Positions 43,359-54,014 of a stretch of DNA of 64,000 nucleotides are shown in pieces. A program made the translations under genes and the position numbers. Numbering within the stretch: position 1 is the first letter of the stretch; every line of letters begins with the position of its first letter. This stretch comes from Ensifer adhaerens (GTDB lineage Bacteria; Pseudomonadota; Alphaproteobacteria; Rhizobiales; Rhizobiaceae), in NCBI RefSeq assembly GCF_013283195.1, contig NZ_JABEKT010000001.1, forward strand, positions 3,049,473 to 3,113,472, given 5' to 3'. The notes beneath the pieces are model-generated. The model saw nothing but the letters and a program-made list of their open reading frames with translations, did not search any database and was not told where the DNA came from.

Positions 43359-44111
43359 TCAGGCGGTAAAGCCGCCGTCGGCAACGATGTCGGCGCCGGT
43401 GACGAAGGCAGCCTCCGGGCTTGCCAGATAAGAGACGACGCTGGCGATCTCCTCCGGCTTGCCATAGCGCCCGATCGCCATGCCGGGACCGACGATCTTG
43501 GAGACGGGTCCGCCGTCCGGGTTCATGTCGGTATCGGTCGGCCCCGGATGCACCGTGTTGACGGTGATGCCGCGAGGGCCGAGATCGCGCACCAGGCTGC
43601 GGTTGAAGCCGGCGACCGCACCCTTGGTCAGCGTGTAAAGCGAGGCGGTTGGAAAGGCGGCGTAACGCACCATCGACGAGCCGATATGAATGACGCGGCC
43701 ACCCGGCTTCATCCGGCGCACGGCCTCCTGCGTGGCGACGAAGACGCCGGTGACGTTGACGGCGATCATGCGGTTGTAATCGGCGTCAGTGATCTCGTCG
43801 ATCGGACCGCCCAGCGCAATGCCGGCGTTGTTGACGAGGATATCGACGCCTCCGAGCGTCTTTGCCACCTCGTTGACAGCGGCGCGCACCGCACCGGCAT
43901 CGCCGGCATCCGCCCTGATGGCAAGCGCATGGCCGCCCGCAGCCTCGATCTCCGAGACCACCGCGGCCGCCTTTTCCGGCGAACCGTGATAGGTGATGGC
44001 GACAGCCGCACCGTCGGTTGCGAGGCGCTTTGCGACGGCGGCGCCGATCGAGCGCGAACCTCCCGTCACCAACGCCACCTTGCCTTCCAGCGTCTTTCTA
44101 TTCTCGGTCAT
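43359..44111 (-). CDS. Short-chain dehydrogenase/reductase (SDR)
   Basis: A classical 250-aa SDR. The cofactor loop reads TGGSRSIG (16-23), with Ser where most members have the second Gly; NNAG (94-97), Ser145/146 and the catalytic YTLTK (Tyr159, Lys163) are present. ATG 44111 with GGAGTT upstream is preferred to a longer reading. It is divergent from a LysR-type regulator gene over a 109-base gap with inverted repeats, the standard arrangement for regulator and target. Substrate unknown. Confidence 0.93.
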   Translation of the reverse strand: MTENRKTLEGKVALVTGGSRSIGAAVAKRLATDGAAVAITYHGSPEKAAAVVSEIEAAGGHALAIRADAGDAGAVRAAVNEVAKTLGGVDILVNNAGIALGGPIDEITDADYNRMIAVNVTGVFVATQEAVRRMKPGGRVIHIGSSMVRYAAFPTASLYTLTKGAVAGFNRSLVRDLGPRGITVNTVHPGPTDTDMNPDGGPVSKIVGPGMAIGRYGKPEEIASVVSYLASPEAAFVTGADIVADGGFTA

Positions 44112-44146
44112 GACATCAACTCCTTCAGTGTTTCGATGGAGTGGAT

Positions 44147-44181
44147 ATTGCCATTTCATTCCGCCAGCATAAGCTGGCAAT
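44147..44181. promoter_or_regulatory. Candidate LysR operator between SDR and lysR-type genes
   Basis: Two nested inverted repeats: GCCAGC-ATAA-GCTGGC (44163-44178, perfect) and ATTGCC...GGCAAT (44147-44152 and 44176-44181). They lie 40-75 bases from both divergent starts, where a LysR-type protein would bind. Confidence 0.45.
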
Positions 44182-44220
44182 CGCTTTCATCATCTTCAAC
44201 GATTGCTTGAATATTTGACC

Positions 44221-45150
44221 ATGGAAACACTCGCCAATCTCGAATCCTTCGTGCGCAGCGCCGAACTCGGCGGCTTTTCCGGCGCGGCGCGAAAATTGGC
44301 GCTGACGCCGGCGGCGGTCAGCCGCAACGTCGCGATGCTGGAGCGGAACCTAGGCGTTCGCCTGTTTCATCGATCGACGCGTAAGTTGACGTTGACCGAG
44401 GAAGGCGAGCGCTTCCTCGCTTCCATCCGTGACAATCTCGAGGGCCTGCAAAACGCGATCGCTGGCATGTCGGCCGAAGGCGGCGCACCCGCGGGCCTGC
44501 TCAAGGTCAGCCTCAGCCCTACCTTCGGCATCGATCACATCCTGCCGCTGGTGCCGGCGTTCCTGGAGAGATATCCGGCTGTCCGCCTCGACTGGCAATT
44601 CGATAACCGGCAGGTGGATCTGGTCGCCGAAGGTTTCGACGCGGCGATCGGCGGCGGCTTCGAGCTTTCGCCCGGCATCATCGCGCGGCCGATCGCACCG
44701 GCGCACATCATCGCGGTCGCCTCGCCCGCCTACCTGAAGAAACATCCTTTTCCGCTGGACCCTTCGGGGCTCGCCGACCTTGATGGCATCGTCATGCGTG
44801 CCAGCGGCACCGGACGCATCCGCCACTGGACGATGCGCAACGTGAGCGGCGATGAAATGAGCGCCACGCCGCGCGAATCCCTCGTCGTCAACGACCCGAC
44901 CGCCATGTGCCGGGCGGCCCTCATCGGCCTCGGCGTGACCCTGATCGCCGTTCCCGATGTGCTCGGCCACCTCGAAAGCGGCGCCCTCGTGCGGCTCGTT
45001 CCCAAATGGTATGCCGATGCAGGCCCGATCTCGATCTACTACGGCAGCCGGACGCTGTTGCCGGCAAAGACCCGTGTCTTCGTCGACTTCATCGCCGAGC
45101 ATTTCAAACGCCACCGCCTCGCCGAGCGCTTTGCCGGCAGCCTTGGGTGA
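44221..45150 (+). CDS. LysR-type transcriptional regulator
   Basis: A 309-aa regulator. The N-terminal winged helix-turn-helix is METLANLESFVRSAELGGFSGAARKLALTPAAVSRNVAMLE (read as NLESFVRSAELGGFSGAARK and TPAAVSRNVAMLE); the C-terminal effector-binding domain starts near residue 90 (GLLKVSLSPTFGIDHILP). ATG 44221 is the second candidate start and gives the usual length. Divergent from the SDR gene, which it probably controls together with itself. Inducer unknown. Confidence 0.95.
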   Translation: METLANLESFVRSAELGGFSGAARKLALTPAAVSRNVAMLERNLGVRLFHRSTRKLTLTEEGERFLASIRDNLEGLQNAIAGMSAEGGAPAGLLKVSLSPTFGIDHILPLVPAFLERYPAVRLDWQFDNRQVDLVAEGFDAAIGGGFELSPGIIARPIAPAHIIAVASPAYLKKHPFPLDPSGLADLDGIVMRASGTGRIRHWTMRNVSGDEMSATPRESLVVNDPTAMCRAALIGLGVTLIAVPDVLGHLESGALVRLVPKWYADAGPISIYYGSRTLLPAKTRVFVDFIAEHFKRHRLAERFAGSLG

Positions 45151-45301
45151 GCCAGGAATTCTTGAAAACCGCTGATTGCGCACCACCTCAGCACTGACAC
45201 ATCGCATTCCTCAAAAAAATGTCTGACCGGCTGTCGGCTGCGTGTCCAGCCGTTCGTCCTAGTAATGTCCAACCAAGAAAATCCCTTATGAGGAGCATTC
45301 C

Positions 45302-45709
45302 ATGCGCATGATTTTTGTGAACCTGCCCGTCAAGGACCTGAAGGCGTCGCGGAGCTTTTTCGCGGCACTCGGCTATACCTTCAACGAGCAGTTCTCCGAC
45401 GACACGGCCGCCTGCACGGTGATCTCGGACAACATCTTCGTCATGCTTTTGACCGAACCGAAGTTCCGCAATTTCATCACCGGCGAGATCAGCGACACGT
45501 CAAAGGGCACGGAAGTCATCACGGCGCTGTCGGCTTCAAGCCGTGCCGAATGCGACGACCTGCTCGCCAAGGCGCTCGCCGCCGGCGCCAAGCCCTGGAA
45601 GCCGGCCATCGATTACGGCTTCATGTACGGCATCAGTTTCCAGGATCTGGATGGCCACGTCTGGGAATATATGTGGATGGACATGGCAGCCCAGCAGCAG
45701 GCCTCCTGA
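45302..45709 (+). CDS. VOC family protein
   Basis: A 135-aa vicinal oxygen chelate protein resembling the glyoxalase/bleomycin-resistance-like group often annotated as 'lactoylglutathione lyase-like': MIFVNLPVKDLKASRSFFAALGYTFN at the start, DNIFVMLLTEPKF in the middle and YGISFQDLDGHVWEYMWMD at the end, with the C-terminal metal-ligand Glu in WEY. GAGGAGC precedes the ATG. Terminator at 45733-45763. Substrate unknown. Confidence 0.9.
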   Translation: MRMIFVNLPVKDLKASRSFFAALGYTFNEQFSDDTAACTVISDNIFVMLLTEPKFRNFITGEISDTSKGTEVITALSASSRAECDDLLAKALAAGAKPWKPAIDYGFMYGISFQDLDGHVWEYMWMDMAAQQQAS

Positions 45710-45732
45710 TCTGACGCGATGCCCCTGCCTTG

Positions 45733-45763
45733 CGCCCGCCGCTTTCAGCGGCGGGCGTTTTTG
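45733..45763 (+). terminator. Rho-independent terminator after VOC gene
   Basis: CGCCCGCCGCT and AGCGGCGGGCG form an 11-bp stem around TTC, followed by TTTTTG; 24 bases after the stop. Confidence 0.92.
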
Positions 45764-45914
45764 TGTGATCGAATGGCCGCAGCACCGGCCGAAGCCGTCG
45801 CTCGGCGGCCATTTCTGGAAGAAGTTGCACCGGAAATCCGATAGTTGGGGAGCGGATACGAATGGCAAGCGAATGATAGCCACCGCTTGCAAGCATGTAG
45901 AAAGAGGAAGCCCC

Positions 45915-46568
45915 ATGTCCACGACTGTCGAAGCCAAGCATTGGTCCAAGGTCGAGCTTTTGCACGAGACCGTGCGCAACCCGAACATCCACGTGCGCGG
46001 CACCAACAGCTACTATAGCAACGCCTGGACGGGCTCTTTCGAAGAGAGCGTCGTTCGCTACCTCTATGGCGACGACTACAGCCTGAAGGCCTGGGAGCCG
46101 CAATGGCCGATCGACCAGTTGCGCATCGGCGACTACGTCGCGATCGGCGCCGAGGCCGTGATCCTGATGGGCGGCAACCACACCCACCGGACCGATTGGG
46201 TGAGCCTCTATCCCTTCCTCGACGTCATCGGCGAAGCCTATATCGGCAAGGGCGACACCGTCATCGGCGATGGCGCCTGGATCGGCATGCGTGCCATGAT
46301 CATGCCGGGCGTCACGCTGGGCGAAGGTGCCATCATCGCATCCGGCGCAATCGTCACCAAGGATGTGGCGCCCTATACCATTGTTGCCGGCAATCCGGCC
46401 CGGCCGGTGCGCCAGCGCTTTTCCGAAACCGACATCGAGACGTTGCTCCGTCTCGGCATCTACCAATGGGAGAAGGCGAAATTCGAAGCGCTACGGCGCT
46501 TTATCTGCGCCGACGACATTTCCGCGCTGAAAGCCGCATCAGAAGCCTACGATCGAGAGCAGGCGTAA
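45915..46568 (+). CDS. Hexapeptide-repeat xenobiotic acetyltransferase (Vat/CatB-like)
   Basis: A 217-aa left-handed beta-helix acetyltransferase. It shows the XAT pattern: PNIHVRGTNSYYSN, GDYVAIGAEAVILMGGNHTHRTDWVSLYPF with the catalytic His in the NHTHR loop, hexapeptide rungs GDTVIGDGAWIGMRAMIMPGV, and AGNPARPVRQRFSE. Known members acetylate streptogramin A or chloramphenicol; environmental homologues may have other substrates. AGAGGAAG precedes ATG 45915. It stands alone between two transcription-end signals. Confidence 0.9.
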   Translation: MSTTVEAKHWSKVELLHETVRNPNIHVRGTNSYYSNAWTGSFEESVVRYLYGDDYSLKAWEPQWPIDQLRIGDYVAIGAEAVILMGGNHTHRTDWVSLYPFLDVIGEAYIGKGDTVIGDGAWIGMRAMIMPGVTLGEGAIIASGAIVTKDVAPYTIVAGNPARPVRQRFSETDIETLLRLGIYQWEKAKFEALRRFICADDISALKAASEAYDREQA

Positions 46569-46607
46569 CCACGACGCCTGCCGGTCGCGCCTGATCGGCA
46601 GGCATCA

Positions 46608-46705
46608 GAGCGTTTCCAGTCCGAACGACCCCGCGGAAACGCTCTATCTCCTTGTTTTACGCATGTCTTGACGAAAAGCCGCTTCGCACTTTTCCTGGAA
46701 ATGCA

Positions 46706-46706
<1 letters not shown>
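46608..46706 (-). repeat. Composite rhizobial intergenic repeat (RIME-like), copy 2
   Basis: Two parts. AGAGCGTTTCC (46608-46618) and GGAAACGCTCT (46636-46646) form a perfect 11-base inverted repeat. The adjoining 46660-46706 stretch is a diverged inverted copy of the element at 34041-34087 (minus strand GCATTTCCAGGAAAAGTGCG, then AAGCGGCTTTTCG). The element reaches the last base of the ligA stop codon. Confidence 0.75.
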
Positions 46707-48889
<2,183 letters not shown>

Positions 48890-48940
48890 TTAGAGCAACT
48901 GCCGGGAAAGAAAAGAGCGACCGCGAGCAAGCTCCCCTGA

Positions 48941-49903
48941 TCATCCGGCGGAAACGACACTCGGTGCGACATCGGCGCAGCGGCGGATCTCCAGTTCGCA
49001 CCAGCGTTCATATCGCTTCTGGTAGCGGGCGCGTATCACCTCCAGATCCTGCCGGTGAATGCCGCGTCGGGTGTAGATCCATTTGCCTTCGGCAAGGCCT
49101 CGCATGACACGACCGACCGGCTCCAGCCCGAACATCTTCAGGATGGCGGCGCCGCCCTTGTCCCAGCCGATGCCGTAGAGGTCGATACCTTCAGGCGGAA
49201 ACTCCTGGTACTCCAGGATCGCCGACACCGTCGCCCAGCCAAGAATGCCGTTTTGCCGTCGGCGTTCGCTGCGCATGGAATCGAGCAGGTAGCTCAGATT
49301 AAGGATGGTGGCGAGATAGACCACCTTGGCCTTGCGCGCCTTCGGATGGGCGAGCAGCCCGTTGGCAAGCAGATCGTCGAAGCCGTAGTCGCCTTGCAGG
49401 AACAGCTTGAAGTGGTTCTTCTCGAAGACGTAGTAGTCGGTGAAACCGAAGATATGGTCGTCAGAATCCTGCAGGCAGATCAGGCTGTAGGGATCGGAGA
49501 AGAAGGCCTTCATATCCTCCTCCGGATCGATCGCGTCGCTCTGGAAGACATCCTGCGCCTTGCGGATCACATCATAGGCAACCGCGGTCGAAGGCGGGAT
49601 ACGAACCAGATACGGACGCTCGTCCTCCATGCTGGAACGCAGAAGGCCGGGCGACTCGATCCAGCCATCGCTTTCCTCCGGCAATTCGATGCTGCGCAGA
49701 CCTGAAAGCCGCGCGACCACAAAAGGAAGGACCGCGGTCGCGCCGACCACTGTCAGAATACCAAGCGCTCCGAGCTGTTTGTCCGCTTCCTTTATCGTCA
49801 GGATGTAACCGACGAAGGCGAGCGAATAGATCACGATCAGCTCTGGATGCTTACGCATCTGCTCCAGCCGAAGCTGAAGTCGCTGCTGTAGTCTCTCCCA
49901 CAT
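48941..49903 (-). CDS. Unrecognised membrane-anchored protein, 320 aa
   Basis: Not recognised by family. After a basic amphipathic N terminus (ERLQQRLQLRLEQMRKH) come two hydrophobic segments, about 22-38 and 46-66, then a soluble domain of about 230 residues. Two stretches, DDHIFGFTDYYVFEKN and DKGGAAILKMFGLEPVGR, resemble strand 4 and the C-terminal part of GNAT acyltransferases, but the acetyl-CoA loop is not obvious. The gene splits recN from ligA, which are commonly close neighbours in Rhizobiales. Codon use is like its surroundings. Confidence 0.75.
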   Translation of the reverse strand: MWERLQQRLQLRLEQMRKHPELIVIYSLAFVGYILTIKEADKQLGALGILTVVGATAVLPFVVARLSGLRSIELPEESDGWIESPGLLRSSMEDERPYLVRIPPSTAVAYDVIRKAQDVFQSDAIDPEEDMKAFFSDPYSLICLQDSDDHIFGFTDYYVFEKNHFKLFLQGDYGFDDLLANGLLAHPKARKAKVVYLATILNLSYLLDSMRSERRRQNGILGWATVSAILEYQEFPPEGIDLYGIGWDKGGAAILKMFGLEPVGRVMRGLAEGKWIYTRRGIHRQDLEVIRARYQKRYERWCELEIRRCADVAPSVVSAG

Positions 49904-49989
49904 GCGCTATGCCGCCCGCCAATCCGCCAAAGACGAATAAAAACACGGACGCGGAGGGCCCGGCAACCTGGCGAGAAGACGTAGGAGTC

Positions 49990-51663
49990 CTAACCGTTGC
50001 CGGACAGCAACCTTGCGGCAGCCGCCCTCGCCTCTTCGGTGATCGAGGCGCCGGCGAGCATGCGGGCGATTTCCTCCGTGCGGGCCTTGTCGTCCATGCG
50101 GGCGACGCGGGTCGAGATCATCTCGGCCTTCTCGGCCGATGGCCCCTTGGAGATCAGGAGATGTGTTGCCGCGCGTGCGGCCACCTGCGGCGCGTGGGTG
50201 ACGGAAAGCACCTGCACCGTGCCGGAAAGCCGCTTCAGCCGCTGGCCGATCGCATCGGCAACCGCGCCACCGACGCCGGTATCGATTTCGTCGAAGACGA
50301 GTGTCGGCGCCGAGCCGCGGTCGGCAAGCGCCACCTTCAGCGCCAGCAGGAAGCGCGAAAGCTCGCCCCCGGACGCCACCTTCATGATCGGTCCCGGCCG
50401 GGTGCCCGGATTGGTCTGGACATGGAATTCGACGAGATCGATTCCGTCTGCGGTCGGCTGCGCGGCGTCGCTCTGCACTTCCACCATGAAGCGGGCGCGC
50501 TCGAGCTTCAGTGCCGGCAGCTCGGCCATGACGGCGGCCGACAGCGCCGACGCGGTGCTTTGGCGCTTGTCGGACAGCGTGCGCGCGGCAGCGTCGAAGG
50601 CCACCCCTGCAGCGCCCACCTGCGCGTCGAGCTGCTTCAGTTTCTCTTCACCGGCGTCGAGGTCGGCGAGATCGGAAATCATCCGGACGGCCAGTGCCGG
50701 AAGCTCGGCGACCGGCACGGAATATTTGCGGCTGGCGCCACGAAGTGCAAACAGGCGTTCTTCTACCCGCTCCAGCTCCTTCGGATCGAATTCGGTGTTG
50801 CGCAACGCCCGCTCGACGGCCATCTGAGCGTCGGAAAGCTGGTTGAGCGCGCCGTCGAGCAGCTCGACGGTTTCTTCGAGCAGGCCGGGCGCCTCATGGC
50901 TCTTGCGCTCGAGCCGGCGCACGAGAGAGGCGATAAGCGGGACAGGCGAGCCATTGCCGTTCAGGAATTCGGACGCTTCGTTGATGTCGCCGGCAATGCG
51001 CTCGGACTTCATCATTCGGGCGCGCTTTTCGGCGAGCTCATCCTCTTCACCGTCGCGCGGATTGAGTTTTTCCAGTTCTTCGACCGACGAGCGCAGATAG
51101 TCGGCCTCGCGGGCCGCGGCCTCGACGCGCTCGCGGTGTTTCTTCAGCCCGCGTTCGGCGTCCTTCCAGGCACGGTAGAGACCGGAAACCTGCTCGGCCT
51201 CGTCGGTCGTGCCGCCGAAGGCGTCGAGCAGCGTGCGGTGGGCGTCGATATCGACCAGCGCCCGGTCGTCATGCTGTCCGTGGATTTCGACCAGCGTCTG
51301 GCCGAGCTGCCGCATCAGCTGCACGCTGACCGGTTGGTCGTTGACGAAAGCTTTTGTGCGGCCATCGGCCGACTGCACCCGACGGAAGATCAGGTCGCCG
51401 TCATCGTCGATGCCATTGTCGCGCAGCATCAGCCGCGCCGAGTGCCCCATCGGCACGTCGAACACCGCCGTCACCTGCCCCTTGTCGGAACCATGACGCA
51501 CCAGCGAGCCGTCGCCGCGCCCGCCAAGGGCGAGCGACAGACTGTCGAGCAGAATGGATTTACCCGCGCCGGTCTCACCGGTCAGCACGGACAGTCCGGC
51601 CTCGAACGCCAGATCAAGCCGTTCAATCAGGACGATATCGCGGATCGAAATCTGGGCGAGCAT
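49990..51663 (-). CDS. recN: DNA repair protein RecN
   Basis: SMC-like ATPase for double-strand break repair, 557 aa. Walker A GETGAGKS is at 29-36, long coiled-coil arms lie in the middle, and the C-terminal signature and Walker B are SGGELSRFLLALKV and LVFDEIDTGVGG. The DNA-binding N terminus MLAQISIRDIVLIERLDL is typical. It follows bamD by 20 bases on the same strand, probably one transcript. Confidence 0.97.
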   Translation of the reverse strand: MLAQISIRDIVLIERLDLAFEAGLSVLTGETGAGKSILLDSLSLALGGRGDGSLVRHGSDKGQVTAVFDVPMGHSARLMLRDNGIDDDGDLIFRRVQSADGRTKAFVNDQPVSVQLMRQLGQTLVEIHGQHDDRALVDIDAHRTLLDAFGGTTDEAEQVSGLYRAWKDAERGLKKHRERVEAAAREADYLRSSVEELEKLNPRDGEEDELAEKRARMMKSERIAGDINEASEFLNGNGSPVPLIASLVRRLERKSHEAPGLLEETVELLDGALNQLSDAQMAVERALRNTEFDPKELERVEERLFALRGASRKYSVPVAELPALAVRMISDLADLDAGEEKLKQLDAQVGAAGVAFDAAARTLSDKRQSTASALSAAVMAELPALKLERARFMVEVQSDAAQPTADGIDLVEFHVQTNPGTRPGPIMKVASGGELSRFLLALKVALADRGSAPTLVFDEIDTGVGGAVADAIGQRLKRLSGTVQVLSVTHAPQVAARAATHLLISKGPSAEKAEMISTRVARMDDKARTEEIARMLAGASITEEARAAAARLLSGNG

Positions 51664-51683
51664 CCGGGGTCAAATCTTCCGTA

Positions 51684-52550
51684 TCAGGCGCCGATCAGCT
51701 TCTTGCCTGCGCGCGCAATCCAGGAACTTCCGCTTTCGCGTGGCTCGAGACCACCCGACTGCAGCAGCTTGAACGAATCACCATACCACTGGCTGTCAGG
51801 ATAGTTGTGTCCGAGGACGGCGGCAGCGGTCTGCGCTTCGGAGGTCACGCCCATGGCGTAGTAAGCTTCGACCAGACGGGCCAGAGCCTCTTCGACCTGG
51901 TTGGTATTGGGATACTGCTCGACGACGGTGCGGAAACGCGACACGGCGGCGAGGTATTCCTTGCGCTCGAGATAGTAGCGGCCGACCTGCATTTCCTTGC
52001 CGGCGAGCTGGTCGCGGGCAAAGCGGATCTTCGACTGCGCATCCTCGACATATTGCGAGTCCGGATACCTGTCGACGACGGCCTGCATCGCCTCGATCGC
52101 CTTGAAGGCCGGCTTCTGATCCTGCGTCACCGCCGGGATCTGCTTGGTATAGGCAAGGCCCTGGATGTACTGCGCGTAGGCAGCATCTTCGGACTGCGGA
52201 TAGAGGTTGAGGTAGCGACCGGTGGCGTTGATCGCCTCCTGGTACTGACCGTTACGGTAGGAAACGAACGCGTTCATCACCAGCGCCTTGCGGGCGTATT
52301 CGGAGAACGGGTGCTGCCTGTCGAGCGCTTCGAACTTGCGCGCCGCCTCGCCGGTCTTGCCGGCATTGAGGTTGGCAAGACCCTGGTTGTACAGCACTTC
52401 CGGCGGATCGGTCTCGGCCGTCAGCTTGGTGATGTCGATATCGGGATCGTTCTGGCAGGCGGTAATCAGGGCGCTGCCGGCAACGGCCGCGACAACCACG
52501 GCGAACACACGCGCTGACTTCTTCAAATCAACAGAAACTGCAAGAACCAT
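51684..52550 (-). CDS. bamD: Outer-membrane assembly lipoprotein BamD
   Basis: Essential lipoprotein of the BAM complex that inserts beta-barrels; 288 aa. The lipobox is LITAC, with the acylated Cys near residue 32, followed by five TPR-like repeats (for example [38 protein letters not shown]). ATG 52550 has GGGA 8 bases upstream and is preferred over two earlier codons. Located downstream of lpxC and upstream of recN as in other rhizobia. Confidence 0.95.
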   Translation of the reverse strand: MVLAVSVDLKKSARVFAVVVAAVAGSALITACQNDPDIDITKLTAETDPPEVLYNQGLANLNAGKTGEAARKFEALDRQHPFSEYARKALVMNAFVSYRNGQYQEAINATGRYLNLYPQSEDAAYAQYIQGLAYTKQIPAVTQDQKPAFKAIEAMQAVVDRYPDSQYVEDAQSKIRFARDQLAGKEMQVGRYYLERKEYLAAVSRFRTVVEQYPNTNQVEEALARLVEAYYAMGVTSEAQTAAAVLGHNYPDSQWYGDSFKLLQSGGLEPRESGSSWIARAGKKLIGA

Positions 52551-52670
52551 CGGATATTCCCGTTCCATTCTGCGGGCATGGACCCCGCCAGACATGCGCT
52601 TTTAGAGCAAGTTGCCTCAAGACCGCAACGTCATGATCGGTGATTCATGCAAATTTGTGGCGGCGCCGAC

Positions 52671-52696
52671 ATGAAAATGCCGGCCTTTCGGCCGGC
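52671..52696 (-). terminator. Terminator-like hairpin after lpxC
   Basis: GCCGGCC-TTTC-GGCCGGC (52679-52696) followed on the minus strand by ATTTTCAT. It lies 27 bases after the lpxC stop, in the 172-base gap before bamD. Confidence 0.6.
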
Positions 52697-52722
52697 GACT
52701 GGAGGAGAGTGTCCTTTTGTTG

Positions 52723-53676
52723 TTATGCGGACCAGGGCGCGAAGCCCGGAACTGCAACCGCAACCATGTCGCGCGCACGGGTGCGCTGGCGTGGTGTGGC
52801 GGTTTCGACAACCTCGTAGGCCGAGGGATCGCTGAGCAGAGCCTTGAGCGCATTTGCGTTCATCTTGTGACCACCGCGGTAGGAACGGTAGCAGCCGATG
52901 AACGGCGCGCCGGCAAGCGACAGGTCGCCAACAGCGTCGAGCGTCTTGTGGCGCACGAATTCGTCTGTGTAGCGAAGGCCTTCGACGTTGATGACCGAAT
53001 TGTCGTCGGAAATCACGACCGAATTTTCGAGCGACGAACCCAGAGCGTAGCCGGCCGCCCAGAGGCGCTCGACGTCGCGCATGAAGCCGAAGGTGCGGGC
53101 ACGCGACAGTTCGCGCTTGAACACCGAAGGCGTCATGTCGCCCTTCCAGGCCTGGCGTCCGATCAACGGGCAATCGAAATCGATCTCCACCTCGAAGCGC
53201 ATGCCGTCATAGGGCGTGAACTCCGACCAGGACGCGCCCGATTCGATTCTGACCGGCTTGATCACGCGGATGTAGCGACGCTTGACCGCAAGCGCACGAA
53301 CGCCGACCTGTTCGATCGCGTCGATAAAGGGTTCGGAGCTGCCGTCCATGATCGGCATCTCGGCGCCGTGAACCTCGATGGTGAGGTTGTCGAGGCCGAG
53401 CGCGTAGATAGCCGCCATCACATGCTCGATCGTCGCGATCGAGGTGGCCGGCGACATGCCGAGAACAGTGCAGAGATCGGTATTGCCGACCTGCGACGAC
53501 ACCGCCTTGAACTCGCTCAGGCGACCGTTGGAAAGAACGCGCTGGAAAACGATGCCCGCATCGGCTTCGGCCGGATGGAAGGTGATTTCCACCTCAGCGC
53601 CGGAATGAACGCCAATTCCCTTGAGCGTTACCGGGCTAGCAATCGTGGTCTGAAACCCGAGCAATTCGATTCCCAT
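52723..53676 (-). CDS. lpxC: UDP-3-O-acyl-N-acetylglucosamine deacetylase
   Basis: Committed step of lipid A synthesis, zinc-dependent deacetylation; 317 aa. Zinc and catalytic motifs: IEHVMAA (His), RRHKTLDAVGD-like VRHKTLDAVGDLSLAG (His, Asp) and the C-terminal RGGHKMN (catalytic His). The start ATG 53676 (MGIELLGFQTT) matches the family; a TTG six codons upstream is possible. It lies between ftsZ and bamD; in many bacteria lpxC also follows ftsZ. Confidence 0.97.
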   Translation of the reverse strand: MGIELLGFQTTIASPVTLKGIGVHSGAEVEITFHPAEADAGIVFQRVLSNGRLSEFKAVSSQVGNTDLCTVLGMSPATSIATIEHVMAAIYALGLDNLTIEVHGAEMPIMDGSSEPFIDAIEQVGVRALAVKRRYIRVIKPVRIESGASWSEFTPYDGMRFEVEIDFDCPLIGRQAWKGDMTPSVFKRELSRARTFGFMRDVERLWAAGYALGSSLENSVVISDDNSVINVEGLRYTDEFVRHKTLDAVGDLSLAGAPFIGCYRSYRGGHKMNANALKALLSDPSAYEVVETATPRQRTRARDMVAVAVPGFAPWSA

Positions 53677-54014
53677 TCTCGTCGTCACTTTCAATACCTA
53701 TGGCCCCAAGGCCCAAACATCAGGCGGATGCAGCGGTTTTCAGGGCACAAGAAAGGCGCCCGAGAGTTTCGACACAAAGGTCGGAACTCTGCGTTTCGAA
53801 CAGACAGCGCGTGATCGAATCGCATGCATCCCCAATTCCGAGTCTGAAAATAGAGGTTCTGAGGCACCATTCCAAATCACTGTTCGTTTCGCTTTGTTAC
53901 GCATTTGCGACGGACGAGGCAGCCGAAGCAACCTATTGAAAAAATGACGGAAATGCAAAAATGCCCGGGCGTTAGCCCGGGCACTCGGCAAGGTGAAGGA
54001 ACGGGCCTTCAAGA
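53677..54014. other. Intergenic region between ftsZ and lpxC
   Basis: 338 bases. The left part is the lpxC upstream region with an AT-rich centre (53850-53950) that may hold its promoter; the right end carries the ftsZ terminator. No gene or RNA was recognised. Confidence 0.45.
53952..53983 (-). terminator. Rho-independent terminator after ftsZ
   Basis: TGCCCGGGC-GTTA-GCCCGGGCA... forms a 9-bp GC stem (53962-53983); on the minus strand TTTTTGCATTT follows. It lies about 31 bases after the ftsZ stop, so lpxC needs its own promoter. Confidence 0.88.

Noticed and set aside
49909-51804. A 631-codon plus-strand open frame opposite recN
   Set aside because: RecN is complete on the other strand; the frame is rich in Arg, His and Gly without domain signals.
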